From: Christensenella minuta
Lineage (GTDB): Bacteria > Bacillota > Clostridia > Christensenellales > Christensenellaceae
Length of the DNA: 64,000 bases
NCBI RefSeq assembly: GCF_003628755.1
Contig: NZ_CP029256.1
Coordinates: forward strand, 1,321,585-1,385,584
Direction: 5' to 3'
A program made the translations under genes and the position numbers. Shown in pieces: positions 44,472-53,900 of this stretch (positions within the stretch are counted from its first letter, which is position 1; each line of letters begins with the position of its first letter). The notes under the pieces were generated by a model. It worked only from the letters and a program-made list of their open reading frames with translations. It did no database searches and had not been told where the DNA came from.

Positions 44472-45476
44472 ATGGAAGCGGTAAAGTGGGGCGTCGTAGG
44501 AACAGGCCATATCGCGGGGAACTTCGCCGAATGCATGACTTATGTGTCCGGGGCGCGGAAGACCGCGGTCACGGGTACAAGCATCGGAAAAGCGCGGGAT
44601 TTCGCCACCCGGCACGGATTCGACATGAGCTTCTCCGATTTCGGGGAGATGCTCGAAACGGCACGGCCGGATGTCGTTTATATTGCGGTTCCGAACCATC
44701 TCCACTTCAAGCTGGTTATGGCGGCTCTGGACGCGGGCGTGAACGTGCTGTGCGAAAAGCCGATGGCTGACAACGCCTTCCAGTTGGAACGAATGATCGC
44801 AAAGGCGCGGGAGCAAGGTGTCTTCCTGATGGAAGGCATGTGGACACGCTTTTTCCCCGCAGTCGAAAAGGCCTGCGAATGGATCAACGCCGGAGCTATC
44901 GGGCGGGTGCGTTCGGTGCGGGCAGCCTTTGGGTTGAAAGCCGCTCCGGACTGGCAGATGTGGAAGGCAAGCGCCGCCGCATCCGCAGGCGCCCTGCGCG
45001 ACGTGGGCGTGTATTCCCTCGCTATGGCGTTCCTAGGCTTCCATGAAACGCCGGAATCCATCGCGTCTGTCTATTCCCTTAAAAACGGGGCGGATTCGCA
45101 TTCCGAACTGATGCTGCGTTACAGCGGCGGACGCGCGGCATTCCTGACGGGTTCCTTTGAGATCGTCACCGATTCCCGGGCGGTTTTTTACGGGGACGAC
45201 GGCCTCATCATCCTTGGCGATAAATTCTGGTGCCCGAACCGCGCCAAGCTCTACGCATACGACGACGCGGATATCCTCTCGACGACGCTGACGGAAACCC
45301 TGGAGGACCCTTACCTGTCTCACGGGTTCCAATACGAAATCGCACATGTGATGGAATGCGTCCTGCACGGCAGGAAGGAAAGCAGCCTTTATCCGCTGGA
45401 AGAAAGCCTGAAGTCCGTCCGGCTGACCGACAGCCTGAGGAAGGAATGGGGCGTCCGCTATCCTTCGGACGTATGA
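44472..45476 (+). CDS. Gfo/Idh/MocA-family oxidoreductase (dihydrodiol dehydrogenase-like)
   Basis: 334 residues from the ATG at 44472 with AGGAGG 9 nt upstream. 'VKWGVVGTGHIAGNF' (Rossmann), 'AVPNHLHFKLVMAALDAGVNVLCEKPMADN' (EKP catalytic region), and 'FLMEGMWTRFFPAVEKA' with 'GALRDVGVYSLAMAFLGF' are typical of the dihydrodiol/xylose dehydrogenase branch. It oxidises a sugar-like alcohol with NADP. A terminator follows, so it is a single-gene unit. Confidence 0.88.
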   Translation: MEAVKWGVVGTGHIAGNFAECMTYVSGARKTAVTGTSIGKARDFATRHGFDMSFSDFGEMLETARPDVVYIAVPNHLHFKLVMAALDAGVNVLCEKPMADNAFQLERMIAKAREQGVFLMEGMWTRFFPAVEKACEWINAGAIGRVRSVRAAFGLKAAPDWQMWKASAAASAGALRDVGVYSLAMAFLGFHETPESIASVYSLKNGADSHSELMLRYSGGRAAFLTGSFEIVTDSRAVFYGDDGLIILGDKFWCPNRAKLYAYDDADILSTTLTETLEDPYLSHGFQYEIAHVMECVLHGRKESSLYPLEESLKSVRLTDSLRKEWGVRYPSDV

Positions 45477-45492
45477 CCCTCTCCGCCGCATC

Positions 45493-45511
45493 CGGGCCGC
45501 GGCCCGTTTTT
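45493..45511 (+). terminator. Intrinsic terminator after the Gfo/Idh gene
   Basis: The self-complementary block CGGGCCGCGGCCCG is followed by TTTTT, 16 bp after the stop codon. Confidence 0.75.
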
Positions 45512-45541
45512 AATTCCCGCCGTTATCCTTTTCTCCGCCGC

Positions 45542-47497
45542 CTACTTCTTTTTCAATTCCTCGATCATATCCCGCAGCTTTGCCGCGGCCTCGAATTCAA
45601 GTTCTGCGGCAGCCTGCTTCATTTGCTGTGTTAGCAAATCGATGCGCATATTGCGCTCTCCCTTCGGCAGCTTCGCAAGGTCTTCATCCTCAGCCTTCTG
45701 GGAGATGGCCAGCGCTTCGCCCACGTCCTTGGAGATCGTCGTGGGCGTAATACCGTGCTTCTCGTTGTAGTTCCTCTGCAGCGCGCGGCGCCGTTCCGTC
45801 TCGGTCACAGCGGCCTTGATCGACCGAGTAATCGTATCCGCATACAGGATCACACGCCCCTCCGCATTGCGGGCGGCGCGGCCGATCGTCTGGATCAGCG
45901 ACGTCTCATTGCGCAGGAAACCCTCCTTATCCGCATCGAGGATAGCGACAAGTTCCACCTCGGGGATATCGAGTCCCTCGCGCAGCAGGTTGATGCCCAC
46001 CAGTACGTCGAATTCGCCTAGGCGCAGGCCGCGCACGATCTCGATGCGTTCCAGCGTATCGATATCCGAGTGCATATACTTCACGCGGATGCCCATTTCC
46101 GTATAATATTCGGTAAGCCGTTCCGCAAGCCGTTTGGTCAGCGTCGTCACAAGCACGCGCTTACCGCGCGCGGCGATTTCACCGATCTCCCCGAGCAGGT
46201 CGTCAAGCTGTCCCTCCGTCCTGCGGATCTCAATCGCCGGATCAAGAAGCCCTGTGGGGCGGACGATCTGTTCCACCACATCGCCTCCGGCCAGATCGCG
46301 CTCATATTCCGCGGGAGTGGCGGAAACATACACCGCCTGGCGCACCCTCTCGTTGAATTCATCAAACTTGAGCGGCCGGTTGTCGAATGCGGACGGCAGG
46401 CGAAACCCATAATCCACCAGCATCTGCTTGCGCGCCCGGTCGCCGTTGTACATCGCCCGCACCTGCGGGAGCGTCACATGCGATTCGTCCACAAACAACA
46501 GGTAATCGTCAGGAAAATAATCCATCAGCGTGTACGGCGGCTGGCCGGGCGAACGTCCGTCAAAATACCGTGAATAGTTTTCGATGCCCGAGCAATAGCC
46601 CAGCTCCTTGAGCATCTCGATATCGTACATCGTGCGCTGCTGGATGCGCTCCGCCTCGAGCAGTTTACCCTGTTCCTTGAACATCTCTGCCTGTTTTAAA
46701 AGGTCGCGCCTGATATCCGGCAGATGCGCAAGCACCTTTTCATGGTCCATCGCGTAATGCGACGCCGGAAAGATAATAATATATTTAAGGATGCTCAGCT
46801 TCTTTCCCGTCAGTGCGTCGATCTCCGATATCTGTTCGATCTCGTCCCCAAAATATTCCACGCGGATCGCTTTTTCACTCTGTCCTGCCGGAAAAATTTC
46901 CACGACCTCCCCGCGCACGCGGAAAGTGCCGCGCGACATATCCGTATCGTTTCTCGTATAGTTGATGGAGACAAGCTTATCGAGCAGCATCTCACGCGAA
47001 TATTCCATGCCCTCGCGCAGGGAAACGGCAAGCTTGCCGTAATCCTCCGGCGCGCCGATGGAATAGATGCACGATACGCTCGCCACCACGATCACGTCCC
47101 TCCGTTCCAGCAGCGAAGAGGTCGCGGAGTGGCGCATCTTGTCAATTTCGTCGTTGATGCTCGCGTCCTTCTCAATATAAAGGTCGCGCCCGGGGATATA
47201 CGCCTCCGGCTGGTAATAATCGTAGTACGAAACAAAGAACTCCACCGCATTGTTGGGAAAAAATTCCTTGAATTCAGAGCAGAGCTGCGCCGCCAGCGTC
47301 TTGTTGTGCGCAAGGATCAGCGCCGGGCGCTGCGTGCGGGCGATCACGTTCGCCATGGTGAACGTCTTTCCGCTGCCGGTGACCCCAAGGAGTACCTGCG
47401 CCTTTTTATTCTCCTCCACCCCGCGCACCAGTTCGTCGATCGCCTGTGGCTGGTCGCCTGCCGGCGCATACCGGGAATGCAGTTCAAATTTCTCCAT
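45542..47497 (-). CDS. uvrB: Excinuclease ABC subunit B
   Basis: 651 residues. Walker [10 protein letters not shown], the beta-hairpin region '[30 protein letters not shown]', DEAD-like 'LFVDESH', helicase motifs '[17 protein letters not shown]' and 'QTIGRAARN', and the C-terminal UvrC-binding UVR domain '[25 protein letters not shown]'. It loads at lesions with UvrA. A TATAAT box lies at 47537-47532 on the minus strand. Confidence 0.98.
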   Translation of the reverse strand: MEKFELHSRYAPAGDQPQAIDELVRGVEENKKAQVLLGVTGSGKTFTMANVIARTQRPALILAHNKTLAAQLCSEFKEFFPNNAVEFFVSYYDYYQPEAYIPGRDLYIEKDASINDEIDKMRHSATSSLLERRDVIVVASVSCIYSIGAPEDYGKLAVSLREGMEYSREMLLDKLVSINYTRNDTDMSRGTFRVRGEVVEIFPAGQSEKAIRVEYFGDEIEQISEIDALTGKKLSILKYIIIFPASHYAMDHEKVLAHLPDIRRDLLKQAEMFKEQGKLLEAERIQQRTMYDIEMLKELGYCSGIENYSRYFDGRSPGQPPYTLMDYFPDDYLLFVDESHVTLPQVRAMYNGDRARKQMLVDYGFRLPSAFDNRPLKFDEFNERVRQAVYVSATPAEYERDLAGGDVVEQIVRPTGLLDPAIEIRRTEGQLDDLLGEIGEIAARGKRVLVTTLTKRLAERLTEYYTEMGIRVKYMHSDIDTLERIEIVRGLRLGEFDVLVGINLLREGLDIPEVELVAILDADKEGFLRNETSLIQTIGRAARNAEGRVILYADTITRSIKAAVTETERRRALQRNYNEKHGITPTTISKDVGEALAISQKAEDEDLAKLPKGERNMRIDLLTQQMKQAAAELEFEAAAKLRDMIEELKKK

Positions 47498-47662
47498 AAT
47501 ACCTCCATTTGCTAAAAAATAAGCAACTTATATTATAACACATTTTGGCCGGAAAATGATTAATTTATCGGCATTTCCGCAATCAAAAAAAGACGTGTGT
47601 GCGCTTCATTTTTTGCTGTGTAAAAACAGCCTGCACCGGTAATCCGGGGGCCAATCACCAGA

Positions 47663-47692
47663 TACAAAAACGCCGCAGGTACAGCCTGCGGC
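47663..47692 (-). terminator. Terminator of the DHA2-type exporter gene
   Basis: GCCGCAGG and CCTGCGGC pair; on the minus strand the stem is followed by GTTTTTG. It lies 34 bp below the stop codon at 47726. Confidence 0.8.
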
Positions 47693-47725
47693 ACGAACGC
47701 GCTTCCTGGGGTCCGGCGCTTTTCG

Positions 47726-48528
47726 TCAATTCCTCCGCCGTTCTTTTTTGAATGCTTCTTTTTTTGTCCCGCGTACAAAGATCACCGCCAAAACGAGCGC
47801 CGCGCTGCACAAGACCGCGGAAAACACAAAAGACATATGCACCCCGTAAACGCCCGCGCGCATCGGCGAATCAAATCCAGAACCCGCGGCCGCGGCAGAC
47901 ATCACCGTTACCATCAGCGCCGAACCGATCGCCCCCATCACCTGCCGCATAGTATTGTTGATCGCTACGCCGTCCGGCATTTTTTTCAGGTCCAGCGAGT
48001 CCACGCTCCATGTGGTCGTCGGCATAATAAGGAATCCAAGTCCGATGCAGCGCACGCAGTAATCCGCTACCAGCACGCCCATCGGCGTGCCCGCGTCCGT
48101 CATCACAAGCAAAAGTGTCCCGCCGGCAAGGAAAGCCGAGCCAATAATAAGCGTAGCCCGCGCGCCCAGGCGGTCAAGCATCCAGCCGGAAATAGAGCTG
48201 GTCACCGCCATCAAGAACGCGCCGGGCAGAAGCGTCAGGCCGGAAACAAGGGCGGTCTGTCCCAGATAGCTCTGGATATAAATGGGCAGCACGATCCCCA
48301 TTCCAAGAAACGCGAAATAGTAAAGCGATATCAGCGTGGTTCCTACCGCAAAATCCCGGTTTTTGAAAATGCGCACGTCAAGCAGCGGATTTGCGATCCG
48401 AAGCTGCCTCCGCACGAAAAAGACAAGCGAAAGGATGCCGGCTGCCAGCGGCACGATTACGAGCGGATGGAAAAAGCTATAGTCCGAGAGGCTTGTAAAC
48501 GCCAGCAGCAGGCCGCCGAATCCGCATG
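47726..48528 (-). pseudogene. DHA2-family drug exporter, C-terminal part (split by IS)
   Basis: About 267 residues starting with 'SCGFGGLLLAFTSLSDYSFFHP' and continuing with membrane segments ('FFVRRQLRIANPLLDVRIFKNRDFAVG', 'LPIYIQSYLGQTALVSGLTLLPGAF'), matching the second half of EmrB/QacA-type transporters. It joins in frame with the N-terminal part at 50126-50735 if the IS element is removed, giving a protein of about 470 residues. The break is therefore recent and caused only by the insertion. Confidence 0.85.
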
Positions 48529-48644
48529 AGACCTGCAAAGAAAAGTCAAGCCGGAAATGAATAAAAAATGAAAGGTAAAAAATGGAACATCAAATAAAAC
48601 CACCCTGAAATAAGCTGGTAAGCCAAGCAAAAAGAATATGTGGG

Positions 48645-49856
48645 CTACTGAACCGCCAAACTGCCTAGATGCTCCTTAACCCGTGCGTAGTAGATACGCA
48701 GGAACTTGTTGGCTCCTGCCATCATGTAGACGTAATAATGCTTACCCTCGCCGCGTTTTTTGTCAAGATATTGGAATACAGCATCATGAGAGGGCGCGTG
48801 TTTGAGCAGGCAGTCCATGACCTGAAAAAGCGTCTTTCTGAGTGAGGAAGAACCTCGTTTGGAAATGCCGGTACTCTGTGCTTCAAAGGCGCCGGACTGG
48901 AAAGGCGGTGCGTCGATACCGGCAAAAGCAACCAGCGACTGCTTACGGTTGAAACGTCGCACATCGCCAATTTCAGCCATGAGTTGAGGTCCTAACACAT
49001 TGCCGACCCCTTGCATAGCCATGACAACAGGAAATTCCGGCAAGCCGGAGGCAAGGGAAAGCATCTGCTGCCGAATCAGAGCCAGCGTTTCCGATAGGGA
49101 GTTAAGCTGCGACACAGCTTGAGTAATAAGCTGTTTGGCAAAGGTGCTTCGAGGCAGTGTACTGACTTGTATGCAGGCGAAATCGTAGATGGCAGCGGCC
49201 TTAGTGGAAAGAAAGTTGTAACCTGTTCTTTTGCACCATTTTTGATAGCGCTGGGTAAAAACGTTTTTGGAAAGGCTGTTGACGCATTCAAAATGCCAAA
49301 ATTTACCCACGAAGTCAATCCATTTTTCGTGACCGTCCCCCTTGCGGGGCGGGCTGGAGAACAGCATGTTGACACTCGGAAAGGTTTGGTCAAGCAAAGC
49401 GATGAGGCTGTTTTTAAGCATAACACTCTGCTTAACGTACTGGTTGCACTGGCGGGCGCAGGTTTTAAGCATGTGGCGAACGTCTTCTTCCGGCGCATAT
49501 TGCGGAAGATCAAGCCAATGGCTTAGAGCATAGCTGGCGATTTTAACAGCATCTATCTTGTCCGTTTTGACCCGTCTAAGGGAATTTTGACCGTAGTCAT
49601 GTACAAGAATAGCATTGACAACGGACACATAGAGGCCGGCTTCGTGCAGATGCCTGGCGACAGGCAGATAGTAATTGCCAGTATGCTCCATAACAATGCG
49701 GGTTTCACCGTCCAAACTTTTCAGACGTTCAACCAAACGTCTGAGTTCATGAGCGGTGTGCTGAATTTCAAAAGGTGAAGCAACCACCTCACCGAAGGGA
49801 CGCAGGATAGCAACCATGCACTTGCCTTTGGAAATGTCGATACCGACAGCGTTCAT
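48645..49856 (-). CDS. IS110-family transposase/recombinase
   Basis: 403 residues from the ATG at 49856 (AGGAGG 8 nt upstream). N-terminal RuvC-like DEDD domain: Asp7 (GIDISKGK), Glu57 (VMEHTGNY), Asp99 and Asp102 (KTDKIDAVKIA). C-terminal Transposase_20 domain: 'MQGVGNVLGPQLMAEIGDVRRF' and catalytic Ser321 in 'FAGIDAPPFQSGAF' before 'GISKRGSSSLR'. All key residues are intact, so the element could be active. In this family the protein works with a structured RNA from the element end. Confidence 0.95.
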   Translation of the reverse strand: MNAVGIDISKGKCMVAILRPFGEVVASPFEIQHTAHELRRLVERLKSLDGETRIVMEHTGNYYLPVARHLHEAGLYVSVVNAILVHDYGQNSLRRVKTDKIDAVKIASYALSHWLDLPQYAPEEDVRHMLKTCARQCNQYVKQSVMLKNSLIALLDQTFPSVNMLFSSPPRKGDGHEKWIDFVGKFWHFECVNSLSKNVFTQRYQKWCKRTGYNFLSTKAAAIYDFACIQVSTLPRSTFAKQLITQAVSQLNSLSETLALIRQQMLSLASGLPEFPVVMAMQGVGNVLGPQLMAEIGDVRRFNRKQSLVAFAGIDAPPFQSGAFEAQSTGISKRGSSSLRKTLFQVMDCLLKHAPSHDAVFQYLDKKRGEGKHYYVYMMAGANKFLRIYYARVKEHLGSLAVQ

Positions 49857-49904
49857 AAGTATTCCTCCTGATTGATGTATTGTAATCGGTGCCCATCTCT
49901 TACC

Positions 49905-50109
49905 CATTGCCTATTCAATCTACTGAGTGACACGAACGCACGAGTGGTGGCTCTACCTGCAAAACGAACGCTGCAACAAGAGGATGGCTGACTGTCTCAC
50001 GTACGGGCGTGTAGACCCAAGAAAGGAGTCGTCAGACCAATTACTCCCCTTATTGTAGCTTAGACTATGGGATGGAAAGGCGTATGGCTGGCTGCCATAT
50101 CCTATCCAT
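49905..50109 (-). ncRNA. Candidate bridge RNA of the IS110 element
   Basis: Read 5' to 3' on the minus strand. (1) Hairpin TATGGC/GCCATA at 50099-50083. (2) Loop closed by CTGAC/GTCAG (about 50036-49988): its 5' side has CTCCTTTC (50028-50021), identical to the host flank at 50133-50126. Its 3' side has CGTGAG, which pairs with the other flank CTCATG with one G-T wobble. A GGG/CCC inner stem separates the two. (3) Second loop (about 49984-49910): 5' side TTTGCAGGT (49963-49955), identical to the element's right end (48539-48531), and 3' side AGTAG, complementary to the left end CTACT. This is the target-loop and donor-loop order of IS621 bridge RNA. Ends are approximate. Confidence 0.75.
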
Positions 50110-50125
50110 AAATTATTGTAGTAGG

Positions 50126-50735
50126 AAAGGAGGATCGAAAGCTTATCGAGCGGTCCCGAAAATTCCTCCCTCTTTACGTTTTTCAGCAGGAAGGCGGCGC
50201 ATAATAAAATCGCCCCGGAAAACACGGAAAGCAGCAGGAAAATACTTTGCCATCCATATGTATCATTCAGCCATCCGGACAGCGTCGGCGCAATCGCGGG
50301 CGCAAAACTGACGGCAAGTCCCACGATTCCCATTGCAAAGCCGCGTCGGCTTAAGGGCGCAAGCTCGAGGACGATCACATTCAAAAGCGGGAACAGTATC
50401 CCGGTTCCTACCGCCTGCAATACACGTCCCGAAAGCAGCATGGCAAAATTTCCGGAAAAGAGCGCCAGCAGGGAACCGGTGAAAAAAAACGACATACAGG
50501 TGTAAAACAACTGGCGCGTAGAAAACCTTCCGATCAAAAAAGAAGTTGTCGGCACCATTATTCCAATCACGAGAAGATAAATTGTCGTGAGCCATTGCCC
50601 AAGGCCTACCGATATCCCAAGGTCGGCAACGATCTTCGGCAGCGCGGACGTAAGGAGCGTCTGGGTAAGCGAACCCACAAACGTTCCCACTAAAATAATC
50701 ATAATGGTCGGCATATATTTTTTATCCACTCCCAT
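50126..50735 (-). pseudogene. DHA2-family drug exporter, N-terminal part (split by IS)
   Basis: About 203 residues from the ATG at 50735 (AGGAG upstream): 'VGSLTQTLLTSALPKIVADLGISVGLGQWLTTIYLLVIGIMVPTTSFLIGRF' and 'GRVLQAVGTGILFPLLNVIVLELAP' are the first helices and motif C-like region of EmrB/QacA exporters (14-helix). It reads into the IS element after 'GPLDKLSILLS' and stops at 49953. The truncated product would lack half its helices and is probably not functional. Confidence 0.85.
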
Positions 50736-50868
50736 GCGTCCGCGCTCCTTTTCTCAACTTTTCCCGGCCTCCGCCTCCCGATTCCTGCCAAATTCCAGGC
50801 TTCGCCCTGCGGGGCCATACCGCCGCCGTTTCTTGCTTTCACCCACCGGCGGATTTGACCTTCCAGAC

Positions 50869-50938
50869 AAAAGTAGTTGCGCGCGCAACTACTTTTGCTG
50901 ACAGAAATAATGCTACCTCTATCGGTCCCCTTTGTCAA
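50869..50938 (-). promoter_or_regulatory. Exporter promoter with 28-bp perfect palindrome operator
   Basis: Minus strand TTGACA (50938-50933), 17 bp, TAGCAT (50915-50910). Just downstream lies a perfect palindrome, AAAAGTAGTTGC-GCGC-GCAACTACTTTT (50869-50896). Its AGTTGC..GCAACT core is like MarR-family operators. No regulator gene of that kind adjoins it. Confidence 0.65.
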
Positions 50939-50989
50939 TAGCACCGCCCGAACTTTGCCTTTCCCGTGTAAAAAAAGTCGGCCCCGTGC

Positions 50990-53900
50990 CTATTCGATGG
51001 ATTTCATCGACTCCACCATATCGATCTTTTTCAGTTTAAAATGCAGTACGAAGTTCACAATGAAAGTGAACGCCATGGTAAGCGCGCCCGCATACAAAAA
51101 TGCCGTCCATGGAATTTCCGGCGCAAACATTACGATATCCACTTCCGCCGTCCGTATCACAAATTTCTCAAGGAATATCCCCCCGACAAGCCCCGCCAGC
51201 ATACCGATCACCGCCGAAATATTATTTTCACGGTAAATATATGCCGACACTTCCTTATCGTAAAAACCAAGCACCTTGATGGTCGCTAGCTCGCGGATAC
51301 GTTCCGTCACATTGATGTTCACAAGGTTATACATCACGATAAACGCAAGCAGTCCCGCCGACATAATCAGCACAAGTACGATGCTTCCGAGGCTGTCCGC
51401 AATATCGGAGAACTGCGTCACCGAACTTTCAGCATAGGAAATCCCCTGAATATTATCATACCCGAGAATCGTCTCGGAAAGGCGGCTCAGGTCCGCGCCC
51501 TCCTCCGTATTGAACAGGAAGGTGTTTACCACAGGCTCCGCACCGAAAACCTGCTGGTAATATGCGGGGGACATATATACATAATTCATTGCATAGTTTT
51601 CCGTAATGCCGGAAACGCGCACCTCCGCTTTATCCCCATCCGCGTTTTCAAGGGTAAAGGTGCTTCCTAGCTTAAGGCCCAAAAGCTTGGCAAGTTTCTC
51701 GTTCACCACCGCACCGTCATCTGAAAGCGAAAGAGGAATATGCTCTTCCCGTGTGCGCAGCGTTATATAGTCCCCGAGTTGATCCGGGGCCTCGGGCACG
51801 AATGCGGTTACGCTCGCTTTGTTTTTACCGGCCTCGGCGTCCATCCCCTGGTAGAGGAGCATCATATCCTTTGCAACTCCCGGCGTTTCCGCAAGCCGCT
51901 GCCGTACAGTCCCGGTCTCCTCCGGCGTAATATCGTTGCTCATCGCGCCCATCGCATCATAGATAAAAATTTCACCGAACTGTTTGGGGACGATGGCTCC
52001 CACAGAATACTGGAGACCGAAGCCGGTCAGCATCAGCGCCGTGCAGCCCGCAATACCCACAACGGTCATCAACACGCGCTTTTTATACCGGAACAGGTTT
52101 CGTACCGTCACCTTTTGTGTAAAATTCAGTTTATTCCACAGCCACGTCCATTTTTCAAGCAGTACCCGCTTTCCGGAAGGCGGCGACTTGGGCCGCATCA
52201 GCTGTGCGGGCTGCTCCTTGAGTTCTGCATATCCCGCAGCCCATGCCGAAATTCCGGTCACCAAAATCGCGGCCGCCGTACACCAAACGGCATAATCCCA
52301 GCGGAACGGCGTGATCGGTTCGGGCATGAAATAGCGAATTTGATAAGCATGGATGATCGTCGTCGGAAACAACGTGAAACCAACCAGCAGGCCCGCGATG
52401 CTGCCAACGAGGCTTGCCGCAATCGCATACCAGAGATATTTTGCCATGATCGCACGGTTCGTATAACCAAGCGCTTTCAAGGTGCCGATCTGCGTACGCT
52501 GTTCTTCCACCATGCGCGTCATTGTCGTCAGGCATACGAGCGCCGCCACAAGGATAAAAAATACCGGGAACACCTGCGCGACCGCGTCGACCTTCTCCGC
52601 GTCGTCCTGATAACTGGAATAACCGGGATTATCGTCCCTATCCCATACATACCAGACCGGCTTTTGCACGTCCGCAAGCTGCGCTTCCGCATCGGCGATC
52701 TCCCGGCGGGCATCCTCCAGTTTTTCGTCCGATTCCCGCCTCCCCTCGTCGTAGTCGGCGCGCGCCTGATCGAGCGCCGTCTGTCCGTCCGTAAGCTGCT
52801 GCTCCGCGTCGGCAAGCGCTTGGGCTCCTGTCTTTTTTTGCATCGCGAGCTCTGCCCGGCCCGCGGCGAGTTCCGCCGTTCCCGCGTCAAGCTGTGCCTT
52901 CGTACCGTCAAGCTCCTGCTGCGCACCGTCAAGCTCCGCCTTCGCGGTGTCAAGCGTATATTTGGATTCGTCTAATTTCTGCTGCGCGCCGTCAAGCTGG
53001 GCGTAGCCGTCCGAAATACCCTGTTCGAGCTGGGCAAGTCCCTCTTTTGCGGGCGCGAGCTGCTGCTCCTGCGTATCAAGGTAACTGTTTACACCATCCA
53101 CAACCTGATGAAGCCCCGACTCCAGCAGGCCCTTCACCGGGCTTTCCGGCGGTGCAAGTACATACTGCTCCAGCATTCCTTTCGCCGTGACCCCGGACGG
53201 CAACGTCCCCGGCGGGATCATTGCGTCAAGCGCCCCCGCCCCATCGATCACGGCGGCAACATCCGGCGGCAGCTGCGAGAGGTCCGGCACCGAATCATTT
53301 TCATAGACAGCTGTCACATGGGAAATCCCGGCGACAAGACTCCTGCCCCCGCTGATCTGCGCCTGTCCGTCCTCCACTTGCTTTTTCAGGGTATCGCGCT
53401 GCTTCTCAAGGCTGTGCAGCTCTTCAAGCGCTGCCGTTTTCCGGGCCTCAAAATCGGCGAGACCCTGCGTATATTCCTGCAATCCGTCTTCATACCGCCG
53501 CATACCGTCTTCATACTCCGCAAGCCCCGCCTCATACTGCGCCCGCCCGTCCGCAAGCGTTTGCCGCGCCGCATCGAGCCTCTCCTGCGCGGCGGATATC
53601 TGCGTATCGTATTCATTTCTGCTCTTATCAAGCTCGGCGCGGCCGTCCAAAAGCTCCGCCTGTGCATCATCGATCTTCTGCTGCGCATCCGCAAGCTCTG
53701 TGCGCTGCTGCTGCTCACCGTCCGCGAGTTCTCTCTTGGCATCACCGATCTTCTCCTGCGCCTCGCTTACGATCTCATCATAACGTCCCTGTTCCCGGAC
53801 ATCCGCAATCTGTTCAAACCGTTTGACAGCCTGGTCCACTTCGTCCTGATAGGGCTGCTCAAAAGGCGAAAGCCCCTGCGTGGAATAAAGCGTCAGGTAA

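Larger units (their letters stand above)
48529..50123 (-). mobile_element. IS110-family insertion sequence
   Basis: About 1.6 kb inside the exporter gene; ends placed to within about 3 bp from the interrupted reading frame. It has no terminal inverted repeats, as expected for IS110. Content: about 116 bp at the transposase 3' side, one DEDD transposase (48645-49856), and about 270 bp upstream of it that fits a bridge RNA. Junctions read CTCCTTTC-CT on one side and CT-CATGCGG on the other (minus strand), so the core dinucleotide is probably CT (TC also fits). The right end holds TTGACT (48549-48544) and the left end TACAAT (50121-50116). In a joined circle they would be 17 bp apart and form a promoter. 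Confidence 0.88.

Noticed and set aside
48529-50123. IS1111-subgroup assignment of the element
   Set aside because: That group has the larger non-coding part after the transposase gene and subterminal inverted repeats. Here the larger part (270 bp) is before the gene and no such repeats were seen.
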